In this document: in pieces, positions 25,701 through 37,800 of the stretch
Position numbering within the stretch: the first letter of the stretch is position 1
How the letters are laid out: each line of letters starts with the position of its first letter
The notes under the pieces: model-generated
The model's database searches: none
The model's input: only the letters and a program-made list of their open reading frames with translations
What the model was told of the DNA's origin: nothing
Origin: Stercorarius parasiticus
Lineage: Eukaryota; Chordata; Aves; Charadriiformes; Stercorariidae
Direction of reading: 5' to 3'
DNA: 64,000 bases
NCBI GenBank assembly: GCA_013396915.1
Contig: VWZL01000203.1
Location: forward strand, 186,001 to 250,000
Translations under genes and position numbers: made by a program

Positions 25701-28388
25701 TATAATTGCGATGCTTCTTTTTCTAGTTGCTCATTGAAAACTCCATGTTACAAAATGCTCGTTTGATGATGTGCACATCTGCTGGTGAAAAGGAAATCAG
25801 TACTAACAAGGTTTGCCAGGTTGTTCAATGGATAACTTACAAAAACAGACAATTCCCAAAGTTATTGATTGGATCACTGCAGCACAATCTGCAACCATCA
25901 TTTTACCTGAAACCTAATTAGCCCAAACAGTTGGCAATGCGTATCCGTTGCGGTATAAAATGTTATCAAGGCCATCAGTACAGGCCATGTGGGGTTTATT
26001 CTCATCTGATGAGCGCAGTCTGATGCAAATAGCACAGCTCCTGTTGACAGCCAGGAATGGAGGTCTGACGATGCAATTTTTACGAGTGTTGTCACAGTAA
26101 GAGAGGTGAAAGCAGTCCAGCGCAGGCAATATCATGGTCCTTCAAAGAGCTGAGACCAGAAAGTTGAAGCATTTCCCATATCGGAAGTTGCGCTCCTGAA
26201 TAGTTTTCCTTGAAGTAGGTATGGGCATGAGCCTGAATGAGTGTGGCCGTGAATTCATCCCAGTTACCTATCGTGCTCGAGAGAGTGTTCCTGAAAATGC
26301 AATCAGGGTCTGGGCAGGCTGATTTTGCTACATCTACATGCACTTGAAGAACATTCAGAGACTATATGATGAAGTCTGAAAACTTTAGCTGAAACTCGTA
26401 CCTGTTCACAACAAGGTCTGAGGTAGTTTAAAACCACTCTGTGTTTAGGAAGTATGAGAAAGAAGGAAAGGTATTTAAAGAACAAAGCTTTCAAGATACA
26501 ATGATAACTGCTACAGAGAAGGGGAGTGTAGCCATATAGTTATAAACTACTGTATGTCAAGAGAAGCACTGACAGAAATGAGTGAAAAAGTTCCTTAAAA
26601 TCTGAACTTCTATTTAGCCTGGCTCCTTATATTTAATTTATGATCTTTGAAAGAACGACATTAATATTCACTTCAGAAAGAAAACCAATGATAATAATGA
26701 AATTGAACAAAGCAGAACAGAAAGAAAACTTTACAAGATATTGGACAAGGTTAATAGACATGGGCACTGAATTGTGCAGCTGTACTTCTCAAACTGAGTC
26801 CATGTGCTCAGCGTGATGTTTGAATCTCCAGACAGCGGGAATACCTTCATGCAGGAACACTGAAAAGTTACGAATTCTTTCGAGGTTCAATTTTGATGAT
26901 GCAGTTTATTTAGAAAACACCACTTACGTACAACTAACACATTGAGCAATGCACAACTAACAAACTGAGCACATATCAGGTGCATCACGGTGAGACAGAA
27001 ATACTTAAACTTATATTTAAACTTAACTTAGATAAGCCTGCACAAAGCCTGACCTACTACTTAAGTCAACAGAAAACCTCTTGATTTTTCTCTTAAGGGC
27101 AAGAAACAGATTATGGAAGTACAAGCTCCAAAAGGGCTAGCATTTCCCATATCCATAGACAGTCAAATTTAAATTTTGCTCAATAGCACTTGACAGCCTA
27201 GTGGTGGCTGCCTTTAAAGTCTGATGTGAGTGAACAGGGGTGAGGATATTTCATTCAGCATATGACAAAGAGGTAAAAATAAATACATTTTTAAAAATCC
27301 TTAATTTATCACAATTTGAAGAAAAGTTCCAGGGAACACCACAGCAACAGCGATAGGACGCTAGGTAGGGAGGAAAAGAAAAGGAGTAACAAGAAGACTG
27401 GAGGAAGCATGTAGGAAAAAATAAGAGCTGTGAGGACTGAAGACAAACAGAACTAGCTCAGACCACAAGAATCATATCTTCGTGTTGCTCTTCCAATAAA
27501 AACTACCAAAGTCTTGCTCCCTACATTCTCTTCCCCCTTTTTTTTTAGCGCCCACATTCACAGGAGCAACAGGTTCCTTAAGAAAATTCCCGAAATTGAA
27601 AAAGAGACAAAAGCCATGTAGAAACACGTTTGCAACTTCTCACTTCAACTCAGGTAACACGTACATTTTCGTAGCTATATATGCACAGATGCACACATAT
27701 AAGTCCATGCCAGTCTTTGCCCTAAACTGCTCCTTGCAGCTCCAGCTCTTGCTGTTAAGTGCTATGTTTCTAATCTAATCATATAAGTCTCATGAACTTT
27801 GTATTACTGCATAACGATATTCACTCAAAGCTATTTACCTCTCGTAATGAATAAGTGACATAATTCCCGAAATACATCCACATCATGCAATACCGATGCC
27901 CTTGTTATTAAAGATGGCATAAACAAACTTACAGAATGACCCAAATGGGATCCTGGCAGAATAAACCTGTCCCTGTTCTCCAGTAATGAACCCGCCGTGA
28001 TTGTTTCAAAAGTTGTTTCTCAGCGTGACAAATCTCTACGAGAAATTTCTGTGAACAATTCTACTCTCTTTTAGCAGCTGAAAATAACTAAAAACCCCCC
28101 AAATAAACAGCTACAGAAGATGCCAAAACCCCAATTCTGCGGCCTGGCCATGCTTCAAAAGCACAATCTAAAATTTTTAAGTGAAGACAAAAAGTTCTTA
28201 GCATCTATTGTTAAACACACTTACTGGATTCTAGGTATTAACCATAGATCACCTAGTGACCATAGCTCAGGAGTACTGAGACAACAGATAGGTGATGTAG
28301 ACCAAAAGTGATACGAAGGAAATGAGTGATTCCTGCTAAGTGTGCAAGTTCCTTGCTTCCTCTGCAGGAAGAAGCTGTGGTAACTCCT
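22701..28388. other. Intergenic, with one exon-like segment
   Basis: This is AT-rich unique DNA with an A/T-rich tetranucleotide stretch at 23770-23824 and the exon-like segment at 23832-24043, listed separately. A 136-codon plus-strand frame at 25203-25613 has no recognisable features. Nothing else was recognised. Confidence 0.5.
23832..24043 (+). other. Exon-like segment, unidentified
   Basis: This segment of 212 nt runs from CCTCAG|GCTG to TTTG|GTAAGTG and is open through all 71 codons in the frame beginning at GCT, with a stop (TAA) formed by the donor itself. The translation holds MIPTCRWRFYKPMHKDKLDP, then an acidic patch (KEEEY), then a hydrophobic run (FFLALLSSNLLFILSML). The donor is excellent. 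The acceptor is weak because A-rich repeats replace the pyrimidine tract. I recognise no family. It may be a lncRNA exon or chance. Confidence 0.2.
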
Positions 28389-29065
28389 TGTCCTGGTTTG
28401 AGCGACACAGGATTAATTTCCCTTTCAATAATTTTACTTATCAGTAAGGTCTCTTCTAACGCTTGCGGAATCTGCATTTTTAGAAGACTCTGGTGTCTGA
28501 ATTTGTGAAAATATTTACTTTATAGCCAGGTATGGTATGCGGGTTTCAAGTCTCAGTGTTTTTGAGCTAGCCAGGTGCAGGGATGAGTAGGAGTGAGACC
28601 TGGGCGCTTGACCCAAGCAGGCCAACAGGATTATTTCATACCATGAACATCACATTCAACATGAATTAGAAAGTTTGCTGAGGAGTCCCTCTTTTCTGAG
28701 ATGTCTGTGATCCTGAGAACTTCTTGTCCCAGTGCTGGACACCTGAGCCCTTCCCTTCCTCCCGAAGCCGCAGCGCTCGCAGTATCTGACATTTGCTGTC
28801 CACTGCTGGGAGTGCACAGCTTCCTACTGGTAGAATTGGCAGAGTATAATCCTTGTGTATTTTATATTGGTATTGGGATCAATATTTGTTTTTTAGTATT
28901 ATTAGTGTTATTTATTTAGTCCTATTCTATTAAATCTGTTTATATTTCAACCCTTGGCTTTCCTCGCTCTTTTCCAATTCCTCTTCCTGGGTGGGGAGGG
29001 GTCATCAGGTGATAGAAAATTGTCTAAACGACAATAAATTGTTGTGGGTTCTTCAAACCATAACA
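28389..29065 (+). mobile_element. Solo LTR, ERVL-type endogenous retrovirus
   Basis: The element runs from TGTCCTGGTTTGAGCG to CTTCAAACCATAACA, 677 bp, with matching imperfect terminal inverted repeats. It is flanked by an exact 5-bp target duplication, CTCCT at 28384-28388 and 29066-29070. A 5-bp duplication fits class III (ERVL) elements. An ATTAAA poly(A) signal is at 28929-28934. No internal retroviral sequence is present between copies, so it is a solo LTR left by recombination. It encodes no protein. Confidence 0.93.
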
Positions 29066-29484
29066 CTCCTGTTCACTCGGATTACATGGCACATAGTTTT
29101 AGACGCACAAACCCTCATCTAAACAGTTAATACTGCACAACTTATTTGGTATTTCAGGAGTCACTTGGTACTTTTTGGACACATAGCATTTGCCGTAAAA
29201 GACCGTACAGGTCAGTTTTGTAAATTCTTCAGACTATTTAATATAGACTGAGCTTGTTGATGTCTATCTGCCAGTTGTCAGGAGTCACTGGGTAATTCTG
29301 AAAATCATGAGAAACTAGGCTACCTTCTTTTAACCCAGGGATGTGTAGCTGCACAAAGAGAACAGATGTGCCAAGATGATAAATACGGAACAGAGAAGTA
29401 AGAGTTTTAATGAGGAAAAGTACTCACATTGCACCAACAGTGCGGCTCTCCTCCTCCATGACAGCCCAGGGCCTAACGTAGCAG

Positions 29485-29519
29485 GAGGCTACTCCAGTAG
29501 CCTCTCCAGCGGGAGAGGC
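29485..29519. other. Two overlapping perfect hairpins
   Basis: GAGGCTAC-TCCA-GTAGCCTC (29485-29504) and GCCTCTCC-AGCG-GGAGAGGC (29500-29519) are each perfect 8-bp stems with 4-base loops. They share the five bases GCCTC, so only one can form at a time. They sit in a small GC-rich patch (about 29430-29560) just right of the solo LTR. Confidence 0.7.
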
Positions 29520-30207
29520 ATGTTTACACCTCTGCAGGGTGAAGTCACCACTCATCAGATTTTTAGCCAAAGTAATCCGAACTTCCATTCCCATGATGTT
29601 TATGTAATGAATCAATTATAATTTTTTTTCAGAACACTGAATTGTATTATTCTATTACGCTGGAAGCAGCAGCAGAAGTAGTAATTCTCTGATGTCTGGT
29701 TGGGTGATAATGCCTAACGCCAACAGTGTGTGGAGATGATTCTTCACTTCCTTCCACCATTTGTATATATCGTAGTAATTAAACACATACAGTATTATAA
29801 AACTAGTATGTAGTTGTTCTGTCAGTCAGTCTATTGGTAAATGACAGATACCTGCAGCTTCCTCGTATTATAATACAGTTTTTAATTTGGGCTACCTTTA
29901 TCTAAGAAAAGTTGCAGGGTGACTTTAAAACTATTTTTCTAGTAAGAATTTTCAAAATCAAACAAAGACCCAGATTCTATCATGGGTGGGACTTTGACAT
30001 TACCCCAGCCAAAGCTTTGCAATCAAAGTTTGTGAAGGGCCAAAGAAATGTCTGCAGGGGTTTTTGAGCTGTTAACAAAAGTTGTAAGAAGGCTCACTCT
30101 GTAAACACTGCAAGCCAGAGCATACAAGGAGCCAGAGCACAGTTTTGCAGCTTTAGAACCTGTTCTAAATTCAAGCTAAATAATTAGCTACTAGCTTAAT
30201 TTAACAC

Positions 30208-30238
30208 GCATATATATATATATATATATACACACACG
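30208..30238. repeat. (TA)n(CA)n microsatellite
   Basis: About eleven TA units run directly into CACACAC, a compound dinucleotide repeat likely to vary in length. Confidence 0.95.
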
Positions 30239-31099
30239 TCTATTAGGGTACTCCTAAAACTTGATCCAGGACTTAATTTCTGTATCCCAAACAAAGCTTT
30301 GTGGAGCTTCCAAGTTAACTAGTACAACTGACAACAATAATCAGTTCAGAGAGAACTAAGGACTCTAACCTAAATACACCATGAACTGAGAGATGGGGGT
30401 GCAAATCTGCAAATTATTATTTCTGAAGCATGGTTTAATCCTCTGGCAGCTGGTATCATGACATCGAAGCCTAAACATTTACTCTTAAATACATTAATTC
30501 TTAGTGGCTCTGATTATTTGCTGACTACTCCAGCCACCACAACAAAATAACCAATGGGTTCACTTGTCCATTTGACAGTATATTAACACCTGTCAAAATA
30601 TAAGCCAATTAATACTTTCATAGAGAAATGCAATGTATAGCACATTTACTTTCTGTGAACATTTGAGTTCTAATTCCTTATTGAGTGTAACTGAGTGGGC
30701 ATCACTGTATAACCAGAACTACTAACACACAACAATCAGACAAGGATGGCATTCGTCTTCTAATTTTCGCACTGACTCTAGATGTAGAAAACATCACTGA
30801 ATAATGAGTAGATGCGAGCATGCATTTGGCTGGAAAACTTAATTTACTTAGAGTGGAACAATTACAGACGTCTTTTGGTTTCTTTCACAGAAATCAACCC
30901 TCATCAAATCAGACACTAAACTGAAAATTCTCTAATTTAATGTTATCATTAGTAAAGATGAAGATGCATTAAATTCATTTGAATTTTTTAACAATGCTGA
31001 GAAGCACTGAGCTCTTTTGTGAGTTGCCATAATAAGCAAGAAAAATTATTTTTATGGGGAAAAAAGAAAGAAATGGAGCTGTAAAGGAAGGAAACTGCA

Positions 31100-31400
31100 A
31101 TGAATAATAGTTCCTTCTCTACCAAAATCGGCGATTCCTCCTCTGTATTGTCTTTTACATTAGACTTGGATTAACTTCTCTCATTGTAATTCCATTTAAC
31201 GCGCCATTTGAAATTGTTTTAGAGCTGATTGGCAATGGCTTGAAAACAGCTGCACAATTTTTGCTCACTTCAGAAGTTAATTTTCCTGGATAAATCAGTT
31301 TTAAGGAGTTGATACTTGGCTGTACATTTCTGTGAATGAAAATCTTTTTAATGCACTTAGAAGAAGTTAATTAAATAAAGAGACTTTCGAAAGAGCTTTG
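31100..31400. other. Possible conserved non-coding block
   Basis: This unique, repeat-free, non-coding AT-rich sequence contains homeobox-like TTAATTA and TAAT motifs (for example GAAGTTAATTAAATAAAG near 31362-31380). Its texture resembles ancient vertebrate conserved non-coding elements. Conservation cannot be seen from one sequence, so this is only a hunch. Confidence 0.2.
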
Positions 31401-31728
31401 TTAAGCTCCATATGAGTTGAGCCTAAGTCTCAATTCAACCTATGGAAGAAAAAATGAGAAAACGAGGCCTGGGGAATTTAAAGATACTAAAGTACTAAAC
31501 AGAAATAATGGCTCAATAGTTAGTTCCATTATGTAGAAATCTAACAACAGGTCTATTTTAAATCTGACAAGAAAGCAATGAATACCTGGTCAGTTCTGCT
31601 CTACCCCTGTTGTAAATAAAACATGAGTTAAGTGATAACCCAGTTCTAAATAATTATAGTACGTCATCAGCCTGATAAACCCTGATATAAAGCCATAACA
31701 GCACAACTTAATTCCACTGAAAGGAACA

Positions 31729-31757
31729 AAAAAAGAAAAAAAAAGAAAAAAAAAATT
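31729..31757. repeat. A-rich simple repeat
   Basis: Runs of A are separated by single G's (AAAAAGAAAA pattern). Confidence 0.85.
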
Positions 31758-34309
31758 TCAGAAGAATATACAAGAACTACATCTGAAATTGGGAGTCAAT
31801 ACATACAGACAATAATTAGAAAGAATAAGAACATCCACACCAAACCACAAATCAGTTCTGTGCACTATCTTCCTTTGTCACTAGTAATACGTTGCTGACA
31901 CAATGTTTTAAGACAGAGACCTATACTAGGCAATACAGATATTAGGGGTGTTTGTTGGCGGGTAGTGTCAGAAGAACAAGCAGAGTTCAGGTCCCTTAAA
32001 TGCTTCAACATTATTTCATTGAATAGAAAGGTAAAGGATTCCCACCAGAAAACGTGAAGCTGTGGTGAGGCTTGTCTTAAAAGTCTGGGAGATCTGTGGT
32101 CACATTGGTGACACCCCAGTGACAGGTTCTAAGAGTAACTCTACCAGAAGAAAATAAAGACTGTGAGAAAGGCCATGTGTGACTGAGAATCAATCTAACA
32201 CTAAAAATTTCTCTTCACCTGTATGAAGGGACAATGCAAAGTTGTTTTTTTGTTTTGATCAATTTTGGGAGGTGAGGAGCTGGAAGGTCTATAGAACCTC
32301 ATAGTTTTTACTTTAGGAATCTCAGATCTGTTCATTTAGATTCTTGGCAGAAAGCGAATGCCATGGGAAATAAACAGACATTTCTGTTCAACAGTGAGTC
32401 ACAGGATAAGATCTAATAGATTTGCAGTATGGTATAGTCTACAAGACTTATTTGTATCACAAAAATTAATTGTGCATATCAAAGATTACAACAGCTAGGA
32501 AGTTATGCTCTTTGCTTATCCACAGCTTAAGAAAAGAAAACTTGTTTGATCAAACTGCAAACACCTACTGCCACTGACATGGAAGGACTTATCTACTAAA
32601 GGCAAGACATGGCTCCATGCATCTCAGTACTTCCAGCATGGATTACATCCAGAATAGAAAAGTCTTCTGGTTTTATTTTTCAAAGGAAAAAAAAAATTCA
32701 ACTTTTTGGACCTATACTTAAACAAGAGAGTTTTGTCCCCAGTAGCTGATCTTAATTCTTTCATGCTCCAAAGGCTGTTAAGCCATAAGGTAATCCGCAC
32801 CCCAGACTAGGTGCTGGCCGGCACGAGCAGTATCCTGCCTCAGAACTCCCGACCGTCGGAGGCAGCTGTGGCGCATCTTGTAAGCTATGTATAACGCAAT
32901 GGGCGTGCATCTTCTCCGACAGACATTCACAAGTCAGAAGACAACAGTAGGAAGGGAGGGGGTTATATGCAAGTGTCAGAACTCAACTGCAATTTGGCAA
33001 TGAAAAATACTATAGTATTATTGATAAAGCCTAATCAATTTTATTTGAAACAAGAAAAAGGAAGCTTTTCTCCTTCAAAGTTTCTACTGATTCATTGCTA
33101 CCACTTGTTATATTTCTTCCTGTTTTTAGCACAACTAGTATCCAACAGGGAAATTCTTTCAAATTAAGTAGTGTGATAAATTAACCTACTATTTGCTATG
33201 TTGATATAACTCATTTTATCACTATGGTTATGTAAAGGAAAACCATATTTATCCTACACTAGCTTTCTTTTCTTCTGACAAGGCTATTTGTCACCACAGG
33301 AAATTCCAAGTTCATAAAACTGGATAGCTGACATTTCCAATATAATATACTTTGTGAGGAGTAATAACCCTCCTACTCAATTTTGCCAATTACATCGCCA
33401 TTTATCTTAATGCAAACCACTTTATCCCATACTGAAAGACCAACATGAAGCTCTTCCTATAAGTCAGGTAGGTCTGGAGAGTAAGAGACCGCATCATCAT
33501 CAGTGTGAAAACACTTAGAAAAAGCAAAGTAGCAGGCAATGTAATCCAGACAGACACAGATGGATAACGAATTCTGTGATTGTAAAGTAAGAGCCAGATC
33601 TTTTACAATATAGTATAAAAGCATCATATTTTATGAAGACCATGAGAAAAGTTTATGCACGTACAGCCTTTGAATTTTTAGCTCCAGATTGTAAAGCATT
33701 TTTTTCTTGGGGAAAAAAATAAGTATCTACAAATTCTTCTTTTTGTATTCTGACCAACTGCTTGTCAGGAACTAGATGCAGTTCCCCTTTTCTAAACCAA
33801 ACATTTTTGATGATCTGTTGCAAGCTTTCTTAGAGATAAGTGAAGTTTAAGTAATCACCTTCAGGAGTGAAAAATATGTTTTTCTTCAAGATGGATGCCT
33901 GATTTAGGACTTTTCCTTTTTGAGTATAATAAATGACAATTCTGTACTTTGAAAAGTGAACTAAGGTCAAGATTAATATAGCATCCATTAATTATTTTGT
34001 TGATATCATGAAGGCTTTTCTGGTCATCCCACTGACGAGTGAGGGAATTTGCATCTCAGCAGGTAAACATGTTTGATACTTCTTTCATCTACTGCACAGC
34101 ATTTGCTACTGCCAAAAATAAGAGACAAAGTGGAATACAGAGTCAAAACAATTTAGAAAACAGATTACTAGTTACAAAGGAATATGAATGAATTTAAAAA
34201 TAACATATATTCCGGACTGATGTGTTCCATAAACATTTTCTTTGCTAACGGAAGCCTTCAGGGAACAAATACTTATTTCATGTGCCTTCCATTCTGCTCG
34301 AGTCATTTT

Positions 34310-34638
34310 AGATTTCCACTGTAGCTCTGCCTTTTATTTCCTTCTGTTCTCCTTGCCTTGGTTAGATTAGAGAGGTAGGGTGTTAATGGGGTACTTGATG
34401 AAGATTGAAGACCTATTTTCTCCCCCCTCGGAGACCAGCCTGATTTGAACAAATTGAGGAGAGTGAAGCAGTCTCTTCATGTCCTTGGGAAAAGCCTTTT
34501 ACATGTCAGCATTTCCAGCTTTCAGATGTGGTCCCCTTTGTTCACAGAGAAAAAGAATGAAAGGGTGCCATCACAAGAAGGTTCGGGATAATTTCATAAA
34601 ATGTCAGCAGGGCTGCAAAAGCTCCCTTTCGATCTCCT
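34310..34638 (-). other. BTBD9: BTBD9 3' UTR, proximal part (inferred)
   Basis: This is the sequence directly after the stop codon on the minus strand. It has no splice signal before the first AATAAA. The right end is fixed by the stop codon. The left end is only a guess, about 20 bases past the first poly(A) signal. Further AATAAA candidates on the minus strand (near 33039 and 32671) would allow a UTR 1.5-2 kb longer. Confidence 0.5.
34333..34338 (-). terminator. BTBD9: Candidate proximal poly(A) signal AATAAA for BTBD9
   Basis: The minus strand reads AGGAAATAAAAGG, about 300 bases after the BTBD9 stop codon. It is the first canonical AATAAA I noticed downstream. Use of this site cannot be shown from sequence alone. 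Confidence 0.35.
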
Positions 34639-34833
34639 TTATGGTTGGTGAGCATGTGAACGCGAGGTGGATCCGGGAGGGGAATGCAGGGAACTAGTGC
34701 TTGCAGCTCGAACAGGGCGAGAAACAAGCTGTTGTCCACCAGCCCCCACCTCTGTTGTTGCCACTTCCTTACTACTCTCATCCTTGTGGGTACTGTTCTG
34801 TGCTGGGCACTCAAAATGCACACAGTGAAACAC
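34639..34833 (-). CDS. BTBD9: BTBD9 terminal coding exon with stop codon
   Basis: The coding part of the last exon starts at 34833 after a CTCTCCAG acceptor and runs 64 codons to TAA at 34641-34639. It opens with VFHCVHFECPAQ, the end of the discoidin domain. A low-complexity hydrophilic tail follows, rich in Ser, Thr, Gly and Glu, containing GGQQL and HSPPGSTSRS, and it ends HAHQP. The tail matches the BTBD9 C-terminus I remember in pattern (GGQQL, then SSPGSxSRS) but has diverged, as expected for a disordered tail. A 143-residue open frame at 34542-34973 on the same strand reads the exon in another phase and is a shadow. BTBD9 is normally about 610 residues, so about one fifth of the protein is encoded here. 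Confidence 0.95.
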   Translation of the reverse strand: MFHCVHFECPAQNSTHKDESSKEVATTEVGAGGQQLVSRPVRAASTSSLHSPPGSTSRSHAHQP

Positions 34834-37800
34834 CTGGAGAGAACAAAAAATGAATGTAAAGCAAAACAATTAAATGCTGGCAAAAGCATGATCAAAGTAA
34901 GAAGTCGTCGTCTATGTGGAAGTATGCAGGCCAGATTGGTGCCAAAGTACTTAGTCAAATTAGAATGTTTCACCTTGAGGTTGAAAACATCTGTCCATGG
35001 GCCATAAACACTAGGAAGTGATACAAGTGGAGAAAGAGAAGGCTTTCAAAGTATACCAACCTTTACATATGGCACTAAAAATCAGAAAGATGGTTCCAAA
35101 GCGGATAGAGATATTTGGAAATGATTATTTTTTTTCCCCCAAGTAGCATAAATATCTTCTACATGCTATCGGATGACAACAACAATTATATTGTCTTAAA
35201 CGTATCTTATGATCTAATTACTTCCTCAAAAAACTGAATATTCATGCACACTAGAAATGAAATTTAAATCATTACCAATATGATTCTATTTCAAGATTGC
35301 CCTCTACTGAAATCACAATGGTAGCTCTACAGACGTATCCTGGAGTATGTAGAAAGGCATTCAGAGTGCCCAAGGAGGCTGCTGCTTCGTCAGATGAAAT
35401 ATTACAATTCAAACAATGATCATTTTCTGATGTTTCAAACAATACCTGGCACCACTGTGCAGGTGACTGTATCTTAGAGTAAGAGGACGATCTGTTTAAG
35501 CATTTTTTCCCATTTATTTTCTACTTTACTTACTCTTACTTCTACTTGTTCTTGAAGTGAGTGGGAGCAGAAGGGGAAGGAACTCTTTAAAATAGTCACA
35601 AAACTTCTTTCCACATGATTTCACATTGCTACGAATCGCACAGCTTTGCCACACACTAGCCCAATAAATCTTTTCTTATACTGATTCAAAACTTGCTATT
35701 CTTCTAATGCATTGCAGTTTTATAGCTAAAGCTTGATGAATATTAAAATCTGAATTTTAAAATTACCGTTTTAACTTAATTTGGTATGCTTTTATGACAC
35801 CTTCTATCATTCATTTGCAGGTAAATCGTGTCTTTAAAGCTCTTCTCACAAACAAAGGTAATCTCTTATAATCTTAACTGCCCTTTCCCAGGCCCTTTCA
35901 AGTTAGTGTGGCCAAAATCAAATACCGTAAACAAGACATGGGTATGCTACATATTCATACGAGACTGCAGAATATTTTCTATCCTTTCTTCAATACAACC
36001 AAAAAATCCTATTACTCTATTTGACCATCCCTGCTCAAGTGCACATTGAGCAGACGTCTGCAATGACATGCCTGCAATAGCCCCTGGGTCTTTTCTGAGA
36101 AGTAGCTAGTTAATTCAAATTCTGACAGCATACATGAAACGAATAAAAAAAAAAAATTCAGTCACTGGGTTTTTTTATCCCCATTATATTTTCTTGTGCC
36201 TCTCAGTGTAAGAATTCTTGCACTTTATTTTTATACATAGTGATGCACGTTCATATTTCTATATACACACACATGCTCACATAAAGATGTATCGCTATGC
36301 CTTTATATATACACACATGAACAGATTACAAATCTACAGCCATACCCACACAGACACACGTGCACAAAATGGGGTTTCTCTGCATTTCTTCTGGTGAGTT
36401 CTTTTCTAAAGCTGAACTGATTTCTACAGTGGCATGAATTCTTTCCATCTGTTACAGTTCTTGAAAAGCTGATTTCTGCATTCAGCTACACTTCTTGAGA
36501 AGCCTCTTCTAAACTCATCCTGCTCCCACGTTTTTAAAATAACAGTTATTGTCATGTTTCCAGCAGCACTTATCAGCATCAGGATTTGCAGAAAAGAACA
36601 TTATCTCATCAGTGCACCTCTGTAAGATGCTGTTTTCCTTGAAAGGCAGCACAGTCTAATGAATGGGATTGGAGGTCTCTCAGTCAGGAGATTCCATATT
36701 TCTGCTGTATCCCATACCAATAGTGTTTTTCATCTAAAACTTCTCTTTATCTAGTGATGCATGCTTTTTAAAAATATAGTATTGTTTCCACTGAAACTTA
36801 GCTGATACTAGTCTATAAAGTCTGAAGTATCCAATTCTTAAATTGTAGCTTTCATTTTTACCAGTTCTTTCATGCTAAATTCTTAATGCTTATCTGAGCA
36901 TTAACAACCCTGTGAATTTACAGCCTTACTTTCAGTTACTCTGCTGCTTTAACATACACAAGACTACAGCTTGTGAAAGAAGCATAGAACAGAGAAGTAC
37001 AATGGAGCTCATCTGCTTCATTCAATATCAGAATTACACATTTCAGAACAGTTTTTACTAAACCAAACAGTCCTACGCGTGTTTCTCTCAAAAGGCAGAG
37101 ATGACAGTTCTTCATCATCCTCTGACCAACAGCATGTTATACATCTCAGGGATAATTTAAGGAAGGTCCGACATACAAGGCAGGAAGGCCAAGTACATAT
37201 ACACTGGTGCAGTAATTTGTAAAATAAAGCTCTCGCATTAGCAACTAGGTGCCCTTTCCAGGTCAGTAATACTGGAGAGGAATAACAAGACAAAACTTAA
37301 CACTGTCAAAGTATCAGGTGAACTGTCTGACAAATAAATCATGGCAACAGCTAAGGAAAAATAATCCTTTTCTTTCTAAAAGATGGAAGCTCATGAAAAC
37401 AAGAAGTTACACGTCTATCAAGTTCTAACATACCAAAAAATTCAAATGACAGGTAAAAAAAAAATAATCTGTGACCATTACGTCTTTCAACAGTTGGAAA
37501 GCATGGCAGAGGAAAAGATGAATTTAAAAGCTGAAAACATTCACAAAATGGAGAAATATTATGGGATTTTTCTGCAACTCCAAAAATGAGCACAACACTT
37601 TATAAAGTATGAAGATTGTGCTTTCAAAGTTTAAAGGTATAAGTTGGTAGAACAAGTATGGAGGACTTTTGTACCTATTACAGTAAAACTCTTTGATAAG
37701 AACACGCTGCCATTAGCATCTTGTGTTTAAAATGAAAATGGTTTGATATAAAATACAACCACCTGTAGGTAAATAATTCTAGAAACTGCTTGTGTTCTTA

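Larger units (their letters stand above)
29066..34309. other. Downstream flank of BTBD9, no confirmed gene
   Basis: This is mostly AT-rich unique sequence. It contains the overlapping hairpins, a (TA)n(CA)n microsatellite, an A-rich tract, a possible conserved non-coding block near 31100-31400 and a GC-richer spot at 32800-32940. Part of the right end could be distal BTBD9 3' UTR if a later poly(A) signal is used. No ZFAND3 exon was seen on the plus strand. Confidence 0.5.

Noticed and set aside
1..34000. Search for the 3' exons of ZFAND3 on the plus strand
   Set aside because: I looked for its zinc-finger C-terminus, expected from mammalian gene order, and saw nothing that matched. It may lie further left or be rearranged.
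34542..34973. 143-codon minus-strand frame
   Set aside because: It overlaps the real BTBD9 terminal exon in another phase and crosses its splice acceptor, so it is a shadow frame.
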